DNA of 64,000 nt from Asparagopsis taxiformis (taxonomy: Eukaryota > Rhodophyta > Florideophyceae > Bonnemaisoniales > Bonnemaisoniaceae). The notes below the pieces were generated by a model. That model did no database searches and had not been told where the DNA came from. It saw nothing but the letters and a program-made list of their open reading frames with translations. The stretch lies in contig JALQPE010002695.1 of the NCBI GenBank assembly GCA_030407315.1, forward strand, positions 16,377-80,376, read 5' to 3'. Both the position numbers and the translations under genes were made by a program. Position 1 is the stretch's first letter, and the number at the start of each line of letters is the position of its first letter. This document shows, piece after piece, positions 46,213-55,790 of this stretch.

Positions 46213-48714
46213 TTACCTCAGCATTGATGCTAGCCCAGCTCGGATTTCTTTTTCTACTCCTACTCTAATTCTTTTGTTCGTGAGTGACGCGAATTCAGCA
46301 ATGACGGTGTCGACTGAAATAGTACTCTCCCATGGTACCGCCCTATTACGCTTTCGTATCACTGCAGGGCGATACTTCCCGGTCCATACATTCCCCTTAT
46401 CGTAGACCTCGTACCACCGAACTGATAATCTTTTGATAACCCCTTCACCGTTTTCCTCACAAGCTTTTATCTGCCCCAACCAAAACGGCATATCGGTTGT
46501 ACAACCTTCTCCGTTTACGGATACAAAGCGATTTACAGAATAAGGGAGGTCAGTCAACGGAGCCGAACATGCGTTCGAAATTTCGTCCTCCTCATGTAGA
46601 ACCAATCTATTCGAAACTTGATTGCGGTACACTCCGTTCAGCTCGAAGCACTCATGTAGGTTCCAGTGAAAAGGGTCATCCCTATTCGAATATACCTGTT
46701 CAATCAATGCATGCAATTGCATCATCTTTGACGTACTATTAACTCTGGTTTCCTCTGCTCGAAGTCTTAACATGACTTCGTCTCGATCCGGCGGACTTTT
46801 CAACACTGTGGGAGGAACTACTTTGAGATCCGGTGGTACCAATGTGAAGCCCTTTAGACCTAGTGTGATTGTTGGGAGGGGCTCCCATTCATCGTCGCAG
46901 GAGAGCTTGACGTTGCATGCCGTGTTGTACCAGCCAGTACGACGATCCGAACTTTCAGAGCGGAAAAACTTGAAGTACCTGTACTTTGAAAATGCATGCA
47001 CCTTTCCAATCGAATTTTCGTTCGTGCAAAGGCCAGAGAAATTTGCGACGTGATTCATACGACAAACAGATGGCTCCGGTGTGTAAGAAAGCCGTAGCTC
47101 CCTAATTAGATCGTCCATGGTAGCTGCATTATAGCAATGCAACCTCCGCGAGGTGCAACTGAACGCTTGGTCAATATCAGCATGAGTGTGCCCAATTGGT
47201 AGGAACGAAACTTGAACTTCAAGGAAAACACCCCATGCGACAAGGCACTCCAGATAGCAGAACAGAAACCTATTCTTGTTCTCTCTTGTGCAATTATCAA
47301 CTTGCACGAATAGTGTCCCTTGCAGTTTTGATCCCATAGCTTTCCTTGTAAGAGTCCTGTGTAGCGCCTCAATGATGTGGTTAGCGCCGGATTCGAACTC
47401 AGCAGTCATCGTGTAGAGCGAAAGGTGCTTCTGAACTCCATGCTCGAGAACGCCTATTAATTTCACTTTCAAGCTATGGCCCACGGTTGCTTTCGTATTG
47501 ACAATGAAATGAGGTAGGCCGTAGCTGGACTGGTCAGCCCCGTCGACAATCAATGATGTGAATCTTGATGGAAATAGCGCCGCCTGCTCACACTTCTTCT
47601 GGTACTCCCTTCGCTCCCGTGATACCATTTCAATATGCAGTTTACGGCGCTCAAGAAGTGGTGCAGTGCGAGAAGAATCAGTTCCGATCCTTTCCAGATG
47701 ATCCCGTAGGTATTCACACTCTGAACATTTCATAAATCTGTGGATTCTCCTGACCTTGATATGACTGCAGTACTTTTTCCAAGTTGTGTAAAAGTAACTC
47801 AAAGTGGGAAATGCCTTTCCGGGATACAGAACGTCGTACTGATCACAAAACATTTCGTATACAGGTCTCTTCTGAAAGAGAGGTAGGTGTTTCTCTGCTC
47901 TGTCTGGCATATCATCGGCAGTAGAAGATGCTAAACGGTCGAGGAAACAGATGATTGCATCCCTCTGTGGTGAAGCAGCATCTCTTCTCGCACCTTTGAA
48001 CAAGACTGAGGTTCCTTCTTCAGCAGATTTTTTAACTGAGCTCTGGAGATGTCGCGAAAACTTGAAGGAATACTCGAGGAAGCGATAACAAACGGGCCTT
48101 CCTGAGAAATAGTACACTTTCTTGTTGGCCTGTAGCATGCTCAGTAAATATTTCCGCCGTTCTTCCCTGTTCCATAGAAGGACTCTTCCTGCTTCGTGGC
48201 GCAAGAATACGATATCGGTTTTCCAGAAGCACCTCTTCTCACAACACGTTTTTTTGCGAATGTCCATAGCTGAGAGAGAGTTGATGAATTTTTTTCTCTT
48301 CTGCCGCATTGTACTCATCGTAGATTGAGACGGAACAGCTGCTATGTGATCAGAAGTAGCGCATTCTCCATTTCGAAGTCTAGAAAATGGCCTCTTCAGT
48401 TTTGTTACAGGCTTGGAGATGGGCGAGGTTGAAATGTTATTTGTTTCGTTACCAAAATCGGAACTCTCCTCGGAGTGACTGTGTGCAGTGTTATTCTGCG
48501 TGCCGTTGCCGGGACAAGAACCAGGTCTCGAGAGAACAGCGTTGTACCATGAGGTGCTTCCTGTGCTTTGATACTCGATGAAAGGAGTACCACATGGAGA
48601 TGTATCGCTCACGTGACGAGAAGATAACGAGCGCAACATATGTTCTTCACTCGACTGCTCTTCACTCGACTGCAATTGGGAACGGAATTGAAGTGGCGGC
48701 CGAAAGTGATTCAT
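46213..48714 (-). CDS. DUF7869-type transposase
   Basis: Start set at ATG 48714 (MNHFRPPL); upstream in-frame codons begin with TTG. The protein of about 833 aa has an N-terminal Cys/basic domain (TCCEKRCFW, then RPVCYRFLEYSFKFSR), a middle zinc-like MKCSECEYL, and an RNase H-like core with LIVDGADQSSYGLPH, TLFVQVDNCTRENKNRFLF and FLPIGHTHADIDQAFS. This D...D...HxDID set is the signature of DUF7869 proteins, widespread in algae, protists and marine animals. At the C-terminus, MPFWLGQIKACEE with VRWYEV and GKYRPAV resembles a small chromatin-reader barrel that often ends such proteins. I infer it mobilises the surrounding TIR element. No stops are present. Confidence 0.72.
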   Translation of the reverse strand: MNHFRPPLQFRSQLQSSEEQSSEEHMLRSLSSRHVSDTSPCGTPFIEYQSTGSTSWYNAVLSRPGSCPGNGTQNNTAHSHSEESSDFGNETNNISTSPISKPVTKLKRPFSRLRNGECATSDHIAAVPSQSTMSTMRQKRKKFINSLSAMDIRKKTCCEKRCFWKTDIVFLRHEAGRVLLWNREERRKYLLSMLQANKKVYYFSGRPVCYRFLEYSFKFSRHLQSSVKKSAEEGTSVLFKGARRDAASPQRDAIICFLDRLASSTADDMPDRAEKHLPLFQKRPVYEMFCDQYDVLYPGKAFPTLSYFYTTWKKYCSHIKVRRIHRFMKCSECEYLRDHLERIGTDSSRTAPLLERRKLHIEMVSRERREYQKKCEQAALFPSRFTSLIVDGADQSSYGLPHFIVNTKATVGHSLKVKLIGVLEHGVQKHLSLYTMTAEFESGANHIIEALHRTLTRKAMGSKLQGTLFVQVDNCTRENKNRFLFCYLECLVAWGVFLEVQVSFLPIGHTHADIDQAFSCTSRRLHCYNAATMDDLIRELRLSYTPEPSVCRMNHVANFSGLCTNENSIGKVHAFSKYRYFKFFRSESSDRRTGWYNTACNVKLSCDDEWEPLPTITLGLKGFTLVPPDLKVVPPTVLKSPPDRDEVMLRLRAEETRVNSTSKMMQLHALIEQVYSNRDDPFHWNLHECFELNGVYRNQVSNRLVLHEEDEISNACSAPLTDLPYSVNRFVSVNGEGCTTDMPFWLGQIKACEENGEGVIKRLSVRWYEVYDKGNVWTGKYRPAVIRKRNRAVPWESTISVDTVIAEFASLTNKRIRVGVEKEIRAGLASMLR

Positions 48715-48981
48715 GGTGGGGAAACGATCAGATTTGTTTCGGTGACTGCGGAGTGGCTTTGATGGAAGCTTGAGGTAATAGAAATGGAAACAAATGGATT
48801 TCTGCAAAATGACTCAGTGGACTTCAGCTCGATTTCTCATGATACTAACGGGCAGCGACGGTCAGTATCCGCCGCCGGAACCAAATAATGAAATCTGGTT
48901 CCTCTAATCCGGATTAACTAGCACCAATGGATCATGAAAAATGATTTGTCATTGACAAAGTGTCTGGATATCGATGGAATA
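48715..48981. other. Gap between transposase and ParB-methyltransferase genes
   Basis: Both genes read leftward; this 267-bp gap holds the methyltransferase 3' end and the transposase promoter. It contains GATTTCATTATTTGGTTCC/GGAACCAAATAATGAAATC-like inverted words around 48880-48905. Confidence 0.4.
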
Positions 48982-51936
48982 CTATTTCGACTCGGGAAAA
49001 CTTTGACTTCGTTTCGGTTCCATGCTGAAAATATCCCAAGCGAATATTCCAAGCAGTCCCTTCAACGTTTCCGGAGGGGGCTCCACACCACCGTAACAGT
49101 AAGGATAGGTTCGGTCTCCGGAACCCTCTCTCAGTTCGAATTTGTAGCACGAAACGAGTTTCTCTCCCTTCTTTTCGAATCTAGAAAGGGGGATATTGTG
49201 AATAGTAGTTTGAAATTGATCACCAGTAGACAATGGACGAAGCAAAGTTGCTTCTCCCACCGTTTTCCCAGATAAGCACAAATTGACAATATCCCCGCCT
49301 CGGAATATGTGGTCTGGCCGATCATCACGCTCACTTTCCGCTTGGCAATTTCTGTCGTCCTTCCGTTCCTGAAATCCTTCTTTGTCGAGACCAGAACCCA
49401 ATTCCTGGTTGGGAACAGATTCCTGGGAAGAGCGTATAGTGTCCTCCACGCATTCTCCTGTTTTCCGCCTCTTAGACCTTCGAATAGGTTTGATTTCTTG
49501 GTTGTATAATATTTCAGCTACAGAACGGAGTCTCTCGTACGCTAAACGAAAAGTGTTGGCACTGGCCTCAATTATCACGCACGAACGAGCAGTTCTCATG
49601 GCTGCAATGGCAGTTGTTAATGTACCCCCGTAAGCATCGATGACAGAACCACGTTCCGGACAGAACGTATTGATTACTTCCGAAAGCAAACTGATATTCT
49701 TTTCTTCTGTCAGAACTGGTGACTTTGTTCCTGGAGTGAGGAGCTTGTCCTTCGGAACAGGAACTCCAGCAATTGCAGCGAACTTTCGTTTCGTGTCAGT
49801 TGAGATGAAGTGATACGGGCTACGAAGGTCAGGTTTGAACCCATCTGTTCGGATTCCCGGAGCTCTTGCGAAAGCGGCAAATTCACAAGCATTCTGTGGA
49901 AACGTATCGCCTCGGTGGTGCTGAATAGTACTCGTATCCTTCATAATAACAAAAGGGTAGTCCGGACATTCAAAGCCTGCATTTCGGAGCTCATCAGTGA
50001 GGAGGGGAAAGTTCCGAACAGAAACGAAACAGAAGAACCAGCCCCCAGGCTTCAAAACCCTTCTTGAAAACTGGCATAGATCCTTGATATCTTTGTCGGA
50101 AATAAAGTTATCGTAAGGTGAATTACGAAGCGATCTGGATCTAGGTGTACCGTACGGAGGATCAGTTAGCATCATATCTAGAAGTGGTTGCTCATCTGTC
50201 CAGAACTCCTTATCGAACTCTTGCCATTTCATCTGGTGGCAGGTTATCTTCATTTCGAATACGTATTCGATGTTGTCATGTTTGCCAGCCCCAAGGGAGT
50301 TTCGCTTTGCGCGTAGGTTCAGTCTCTCAGAGTTGACACTTTGAGTTTCTGCAACTTTCTCCAGTGTTTTCGGTGCTGACTCACGTTTCGAACTTTTTTT
50401 TGCTTCAGTACCCATTCTGACTGCGTCTTGGACAGAGCCAGTAGTAACCTGACTGAACTTAGGCTCTTCTCCAACATTTTCCTGCTTATTTAATTCCTGC
50501 ACTTCGCACGGGGGTGGACCGTGGATCAGGTCAACATCGTCTCCCGCGCGGGAATTAGGGTTGGGATCTCCGGATGTCCTTTCATCTTGCCGAAAATCGG
50601 TCTCCTTCTCTTTAGAATCCTGGTCCGGTTCTTTGTTTCGACTTTCGGCATATTTCTTCTCTTTCAAGGGGGCTATCTGTGGACAAACTTTCCTGTACTG
50701 GTTCAGGAGTGAATTCAGAACGTCATGGTCATTGCCGAGGTTTTCTGTGACTTCGGCATCAAACTTTGTAGTGCGAAGCAAGTTTTTTTTCGTTGCCTCC
50801 ATTTCAGGAGGCCATGTACTATCTTCATGTAGACTTTCAAATTTGCGAGCCTCTTTCATTGCTGCACACGTGAGTTCGAACTGCTGTACTGTTATCTTGT
50901 ATGAAATCGGTTTAAACTTGTTCAATTTGGAAAGATCTCGCATTCTATACAATGTGCAAACTTGAATTTCCTCAGCATCTGGTCCAGAAGCGTTCATAAA
51001 CTTCGTCGCCGACTTCAGGGAAGTAATGTTAATAAAGTTCCGATATACTCTGGTTTCCACTGTAGATATCTTTGAATCACCTCCTCGACGAACGTCTTTG
51101 GTACCAGAAATGGATCCTACAAGATCAGGGAACTCTGAATTCATTATCAAACCGATCTCATCCACCACCCTGTCGGGTAGTCGAAGAGCAGTGGCAGCAG
51201 TTTGTCTGATGGTATTGTCCTTCAAGTGTGTGGAGCCGTCGTATGCTGCTGCTACTTGCTTGGCCGAGGGTTTCCGGGATGACATGCTCTGTAATCTCTC
51301 AGCCTCCTCCTTCATGCCATGAAGCATATCATAGAAAGTGGTTTCGATGTAAAAGTTCGAGTTATGCTTTCGATTCTGGTGTCTCCCGAGCTGCTTCAGT
51401 ACATGAATAGACTGCCCCCCATCAAGAATTGTGACCGGCCATAAGAACGAGTCCCACCTTTCTGGTATTTCTTGCATCAGCTCTTGTATTGCCGTAAGTC
51501 TGTGCATCCCGTCGACGACACCGTACCAGACAGAGCGGCTTTCTACTTTCGCTTTCGATTCGCTAAGGAGCTCTCCATCCGAGCCAGTTTGGGATTTGAA
51601 GAAATCCAGCACGTGTCTTTTCAACGACCCTGTCAGCTCGACAACGATGGCATTGTCGGAACCGGCTACAAAGCCATCTACACCATCTGTTCCATCACAC
51701 GCCGAATCATATTTCATCGATCCAGTGAATATCAGTTTCATTCGTTCCACACCAGACCGCACGATATTCCGAACAGCAGTAAGCGGTATACACCCGCGGG
51801 GGTCGACACGGGTATTCATTGATCCTTCCATGACATCCCCGAATAGAACTTCAACTGAGTCTTGAAATCTTCCGGAACGAAGTTCCTTTCCATGCCCGGA
51901 AGTTTTCGCTCCAGGTCTTGTGCTTGGCTTCTTCAT
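48982..51936 (-). CDS. ParB-like + DNA amino-methyltransferase fusion
   Basis: A 984-aa intact ORF from ATG 51936. The ParB-like domain (about residues 45-180) has DPRGCIPLTAVRNIVRSGVE and WYGVVDGMHRLTAIQEL, the GxHR motif. A helical part follows (HQNRKHNSNFYIETTFYDML, then AAAYDGSTHLKDNTIRQTA). After a charged linker the methyltransferase shows motif IV MLTDPPYGTPRSRS near 591, then RVLKPGGWFFCFVS and, later, motif I-like SVIDAYGGTLTTAIAAM near 764, so the order is beta-class as in locus D. DPPY indicates N6-adenine or N4-cytosine methylation of DNA. A basic RRSKRRKTGE follows. The C-terminal 90 residues (VGEATLLRPL, then PPPETLKGLLGIFAWDI) resemble plant CACTA-associated DUF8039-like domains; that match is tentative. 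Unlike D there is no SET domain. Confidence 0.82.
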   Translation of the reverse strand: MKKPSTRPGAKTSGHGKELRSGRFQDSVEVLFGDVMEGSMNTRVDPRGCIPLTAVRNIVRSGVERMKLIFTGSMKYDSACDGTDGVDGFVAGSDNAIVVELTGSLKRHVLDFFKSQTGSDGELLSESKAKVESRSVWYGVVDGMHRLTAIQELMQEIPERWDSFLWPVTILDGGQSIHVLKQLGRHQNRKHNSNFYIETTFYDMLHGMKEEAERLQSMSSRKPSAKQVAAAYDGSTHLKDNTIRQTAATALRLPDRVVDEIGLIMNSEFPDLVGSISGTKDVRRGGDSKISTVETRVYRNFINITSLKSATKFMNASGPDAEEIQVCTLYRMRDLSKLNKFKPISYKITVQQFELTCAAMKEARKFESLHEDSTWPPEMEATKKNLLRTTKFDAEVTENLGNDHDVLNSLLNQYRKVCPQIAPLKEKKYAESRNKEPDQDSKEKETDFRQDERTSGDPNPNSRAGDDVDLIHGPPPCEVQELNKQENVGEEPKFSQVTTGSVQDAVRMGTEAKKSSKRESAPKTLEKVAETQSVNSERLNLRAKRNSLGAGKHDNIEYVFEMKITCHQMKWQEFDKEFWTDEQPLLDMMLTDPPYGTPRSRSLRNSPYDNFISDKDIKDLCQFSRRVLKPGGWFFCFVSVRNFPLLTDELRNAGFECPDYPFVIMKDTSTIQHHRGDTFPQNACEFAAFARAPGIRTDGFKPDLRSPYHFISTDTKRKFAAIAGVPVPKDKLLTPGTKSPVLTEEKNISLLSEVINTFCPERGSVIDAYGGTLTTAIAAMRTARSCVIIEASANTFRLAYERLRSVAEILYNQEIKPIRRSKRRKTGECVEDTIRSSQESVPNQELGSGLDKEGFQERKDDRNCQAESERDDRPDHIFRGGDIVNLCLSGKTVGEATLLRPLSTGDQFQTTIHNIPLSRFEKKGEKLVSCYKFELREGSGDRTYPYCYGGVEPPPETLKGLLGIFAWDIFSMEPKRSQSFPESK

Positions 51937-53259
51937 TGTTTAGGTACAGAATGCCTGCAGATGTCAAGAGGAAATGGAAATAAATGGGGGTCCTGATATC
52001 CGGTACGAATCCAGTTCAGCCTACCCTTAGAGCGGAGAAAGAAAGGCCGGAGAGGTCCAGAACGAAAGAATGTTCTAGCAGCAGAAGACGGGAGCTTTCC
52101 AGTCACTCCAGGCAATGAACGAAAGTGAAAAAAGAACCCCTGGACATACAATAGAACCCACAGTGTATAAATGATGGAAGCTCATTAGGCCAAATCAGTC
52201 TTTGTCACGTGCTACGATCGTCGGCGCCAAGTCACTCTTAGATCTGATGTGCAGGGGGGCTGCAGCTCACATAGGTTTCTAGTTGTTATGCCGAGACGGC
52301 CCTAAATTTGTTATCAGTAATGGGAAATTACTATTTCGTTATGCAGTTGGGCCAGTTCCATCCAATTAAAAATCATATGACGGGATTTTATTTCGTATTT
52401 TGGTTCTTGAGCCGATTTCGTACTTTTTCCTGTTCTGATTGATGTCCAAGATCATCACAGCCAAGTTGCTGTATGCCAAATGATTTCTTGACACGTTTGC
52501 GTACCATTTCCAGGGTTTTTCTTTGTTACAGCTTGTAGAAGCAATGTACGTAGTATCCATATTGCGGGATAGGTCTTTCAGTGAGTGCACGATTCATAGC
52601 TATGGTTCGCATTCGAAAAAATTTTGTTTCTGATCGTTCCAAAGTATACCTTCAACTATCAACAACTGCTGCCTTTACCGCTACCCTCACCATGACTTTT
52701 GGTGCGAACCAAAATATCAGTTCGTTCAGCATCATATCTGTCCACAGTCTATTCGAAACCACTCAACTTATCCAAGTTGTGCCACCAGATGCGATACCTC
52801 ATTTCGAAACTGGCTACTTGAACTTCAGAGCCATATTGAAGGCTTGAACTACATAGATTACTTCCTAATTTGTCTATTGATGTCACGAACATTTGAAGAT
52901 GAAAGGTTGAATGCAGTTCACCGAACAGGATAATCAACATTGTTTGCGGCATTTCCTACTCACACCCATATAGAATTTTCTGATATAGAACAGTGTTACC
53001 ACTTGGAACCTTATGTTCCAGCTCGTTGGAACTGTTCAGTTCACGACCTGTCGTGGAACTGCTCAGATGTGGTGTCGAAAAGACATTTTGTCAGAACTAT
53101 TCAAATGTATGCCATTCGACTGATCAGTCATCAGCAAAGCGCTGCACAGTCGGCAGCCACATGGCAACCGAACTTGATCAGAAGTTCGTTCCGAAGTCTA
53201 TAAATATAGTGTTCTGCGTTCATACTTGGATTCTGTTTCACTTCACTATCCTATCAACC
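51937..53259. other. Non-coding centre of the DUF7869 element
   Basis: About 1.3 kb between the divergent genes at 51936 and 53260. No ORF with family signal. It presumably holds two promoters. Confidence 0.35.
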
Positions 53260-54282
53260 ATGGACGCGCCCTTCAAGAAGCGCAATTTACAGCATGCAAC
53301 GCACCACCAACCACCGTCTCCGTCACCATCCCGGCCAGCCTCGTCTCGTACTCAGCGCTACAGCGCTAGAGCAGCGAAGATCGCTGAGTTGAATGCGGCT
53401 GGAAAACTGGGTTCCTTTAAATGCTGTGATAATCGGGCATGTTTTGCTGTTGTCGATGGGGACAAGCTGTACGAAGATACGAAAGCAATGTCAGTGAGCA
53501 CTACTGCTGTTCGCAACAAGTATTTGCGTTCGCTCTATGACTGTGTGTCCGAGATGTATACGTATAATGGAAGGGTCGTGTGCTATGAGTTTCTAACCAA
53601 GTCATTCGGGTTCTCCAGGGAGATGCAGTGGTCTAACAAAAAATTTCTAAAGCGGGCTTATCAGATGCTGGTGGTCAAGGGAATCGTGAAGATTTTGGAC
53701 GGTGATTCTACGCGCCGAGGAGCTCACAGAGTGGAAAATTTAGATGGAACGGATACTGGCGGACTCGCGGAATTGCAGGAAACCGGGCAAAGCGGTGCAG
53801 ATGGGAGGGGGACAAGCGGTACAAAAAGTGACGGAATTGGACGTCGGGACGTGGCTTCAGGTGTAAATCAGGAAATGGCAGAGCAAGGACATCAGAAAAT
53901 GGATGCGCGCGCGCACGACGAGGACCAAGACAACCCCACGGACACCACCATGCGCCCCTCTCTCCCGTTACCCGAAAAAAATGGGTTTGTGGTCATCCGT
54001 GGTAATGAGTGTACTCCTGAAGAGCCATTCTGGGTCGGAAAGGTACAGAGCGTAAGGAAGAGAGGGGCGGGCGTCACAAAGCTGCGCATACACTGGTTTC
54101 AGAAGGAAGGAGATGCATTCGAAAGCCGCTACAAGCCTTGCTTTGTATTGAATACACCTACTCCCTGGTGTGACTTCGTCGATCCCAGCTCGGTGATTGC
54201 CACATTCCCCTCTCTCCCCGAAATGCGCTTACCAAAAAGTATTTTTCAGGACTTGAAACTACATTCCCAGCGCCTCCGTTAG
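53260..54282 (+). CDS. Short DUF7869-transposase derivative lacking the catalytic core
   Basis: Starts at ATG 53260 (CAACCATGGAC). The 340-aa protein keeps the N-terminal domain of the transposase at 46213 (FKCCDNRACF, then GRVVCYEFLTKSFGFSREMQ) and its C-terminal reader-like domain (EEPFWVGKVQSV, LRIHWFQ, SRYKPCFVL, SSVIATFPSL). In place of the RNase H core it has a short Gly/Glu/Asp-rich linker. Such a core-less form could be a regulator or repressor that competes for DNA ends or partners, as truncated transposases do in other systems; this is inference. The ORF is open and not an obvious recent deletion, since the two proteins are diverged throughout. Confidence 0.65.
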   Translation: MDAPFKKRNLQHATHHQPPSPSPSRPASSRTQRYSARAAKIAELNAAGKLGSFKCCDNRACFAVVDGDKLYEDTKAMSVSTTAVRNKYLRSLYDCVSEMYTYNGRVVCYEFLTKSFGFSREMQWSNKKFLKRAYQMLVVKGIVKILDGDSTRRGAHRVENLDGTDTGGLAELQETGQSGADGRGTSGTKSDGIGRRDVASGVNQEMAEQGHQKMDARAHDEDQDNPTDTTMRPSLPLPEKNGFVVIRGNECTPEEPFWVGKVQSVRKRGAGVTKLRIHWFQKEGDAFESRYKPCFVLNTPTPWCDFVDPSSVIATFPSLPEMRLPKSIFQDLKLHSQRLR

Positions 54283-54378
54283 TCTCACCGTAAAAGAGTT
54301 TTCCAAAGTTTTGCAAAGTTACTTTGCAACACTCATTGTCAGCCTGTCTTTCGTGAGCTCACGGAGGCGCCGGAAGAG

Positions 54379-54800
54379 ACATCCACGCCATGGCATCTCA
54401 GGTATACACATGTGCACAATCGTGGTTCACTTTACGCTCAAATAATGCAACAAAAACACAGCCACTTACAGGCGGGACATCCACGCTATGGCGTCTCAGG
54501 TACACACATGTGCACAATCATGCAAACTCATTGTGCACATTACGCTCAAATACAACAAAAACACAGCCACTTATTGGCGGGACATCCACGCCATGGCGTC
54601 TCAGGTACACACATGTGCACAATCATAGTGCAAATTACGCTCAAAGAATGCAACAAACACACAGCCACTTATTGGCGGATATCCACGCCATGGCGTCTCA
54701 GATACACACATAGCGTCTCAGGTGCACACATGTGCACAATCATTGTGCACATGACGCTCGAAGAGTGCAACACAAAGACAGCCACTTATTCGCGGGAGGT
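54379..54800. repeat. Minisatellite, about four units of 98-105 bp
   Basis: The unit starts ACATCCACGCCATGGCGTCTCAGG, contains ACACATGTGCACAATC and ends CAGCCACTTATTGGCGGG. Unit starts are near 54379, 54477, 54582 and 54680, with a partial fifth. ORFs across it are repeat read-through. Confidence 0.85.
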
Positions 54801-55570
54801 ACGGCGTGTGAAGTACAACATTTCACGGAGCGATGTGCTTCAATTTGAAGCACAACAGGTCGTTACAAAATTTTGAGTCATAATTTTGAATTGTGACATC
54901 TGATCAAATTTGTACTCGCGGCCGGCGGCTTTCTACTGGAAGCACGCCGGCCATTTCACTGCCAGATAGTATGTTTGTAAGCCGTGCATCCATGACCCTC
55001 CAAGGCCTTCAAATCGTTCCCTCTCCCTTCCGACTCCCAAATCCTCTGTGTCCAGCACCATGTGTGTGATGAAGACATGGTTGCCATCTCCTCCAGGACA
55101 TTTTGTACTACCTGCATCTGTGCATCTTCCTTCCCGCTTTCGTCGCGAGGGCGGTTCAGGTTACTGTCATCAGGTTGGGCGTTGTTTTCAATTTTTAGAC
55201 GACCGGAACAATTGTTCTTTCCTTTTTTGGGACGAACACCAATATGAAAGAGAAAGTTCGATTTGGACAAGGCCGATGCGTTCAGGGTAATCAGGAACTG
55301 ACGAAAAAGAAGCGCACAATTGATCTACACAATAACATTGCGACTGCTCTGCTCGATCAGGATAAAGATCGTTGATTGGATGGTCACTTTCAGGTGGAGG
55401 AGGAGGTGGTTGCTCGTCCAGGAAATTTCGATGTGGAACGCATTCTAGCGTGAATACGTGATGCCAGGGGTTCAAAAAGGGGGAAAGAGTATCTCGTAGA
55501 TGATGCAGTCACCCTGGATGATCCAGACTCTTGAATCTCCCTATCCGATGCTTTGCCGCCCCTCCCCCAA
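54801..55570. other. Unassigned interval before the NLR-like relic
   Basis: Minus-strand ORFs of 104 and 95 codons overlap here in different frames (54956-55270 and 55188-55475), without a recognisable family. A G/T-rich GGTGGAGGAGGAGGTGG lies near 55392. It may be the remains of a captured gene. Confidence 0.3.
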
Positions 55571-55790
55571 CAATATGCACCTTGCCGAGACAACCACTAT
55601 CAATGCGCACGAGAGGCCCGCATGAAAGCAGCCGTGGGAAGCACTTGCGGGGGCCATAGAAGATTCAGTCAAGATCAGTGCACGTCGACTGTGCCGATTT
55701 TGCGCGCGCAAATTTGTTGCGCAACAATATGCACCTTGCCGAGAAAACCTCTATCAATGCGCATGAGAAGCCCTCATGAAAGCAGCCGTG
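55571..55790 (+). repeat. Direct repeats around the NLR-like relic
   Basis: CAATATGCACCTTGCCGAGA...GCCGTGG occurs at about 55571-55635 and 55726-55790. Between them, GGGAAGCACTTGCGGGGGCC and the next 12 bp (55636-55667) duplicate part of the pseudogene at 56477-56508. This marks local rearrangement. Confidence 0.75.
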
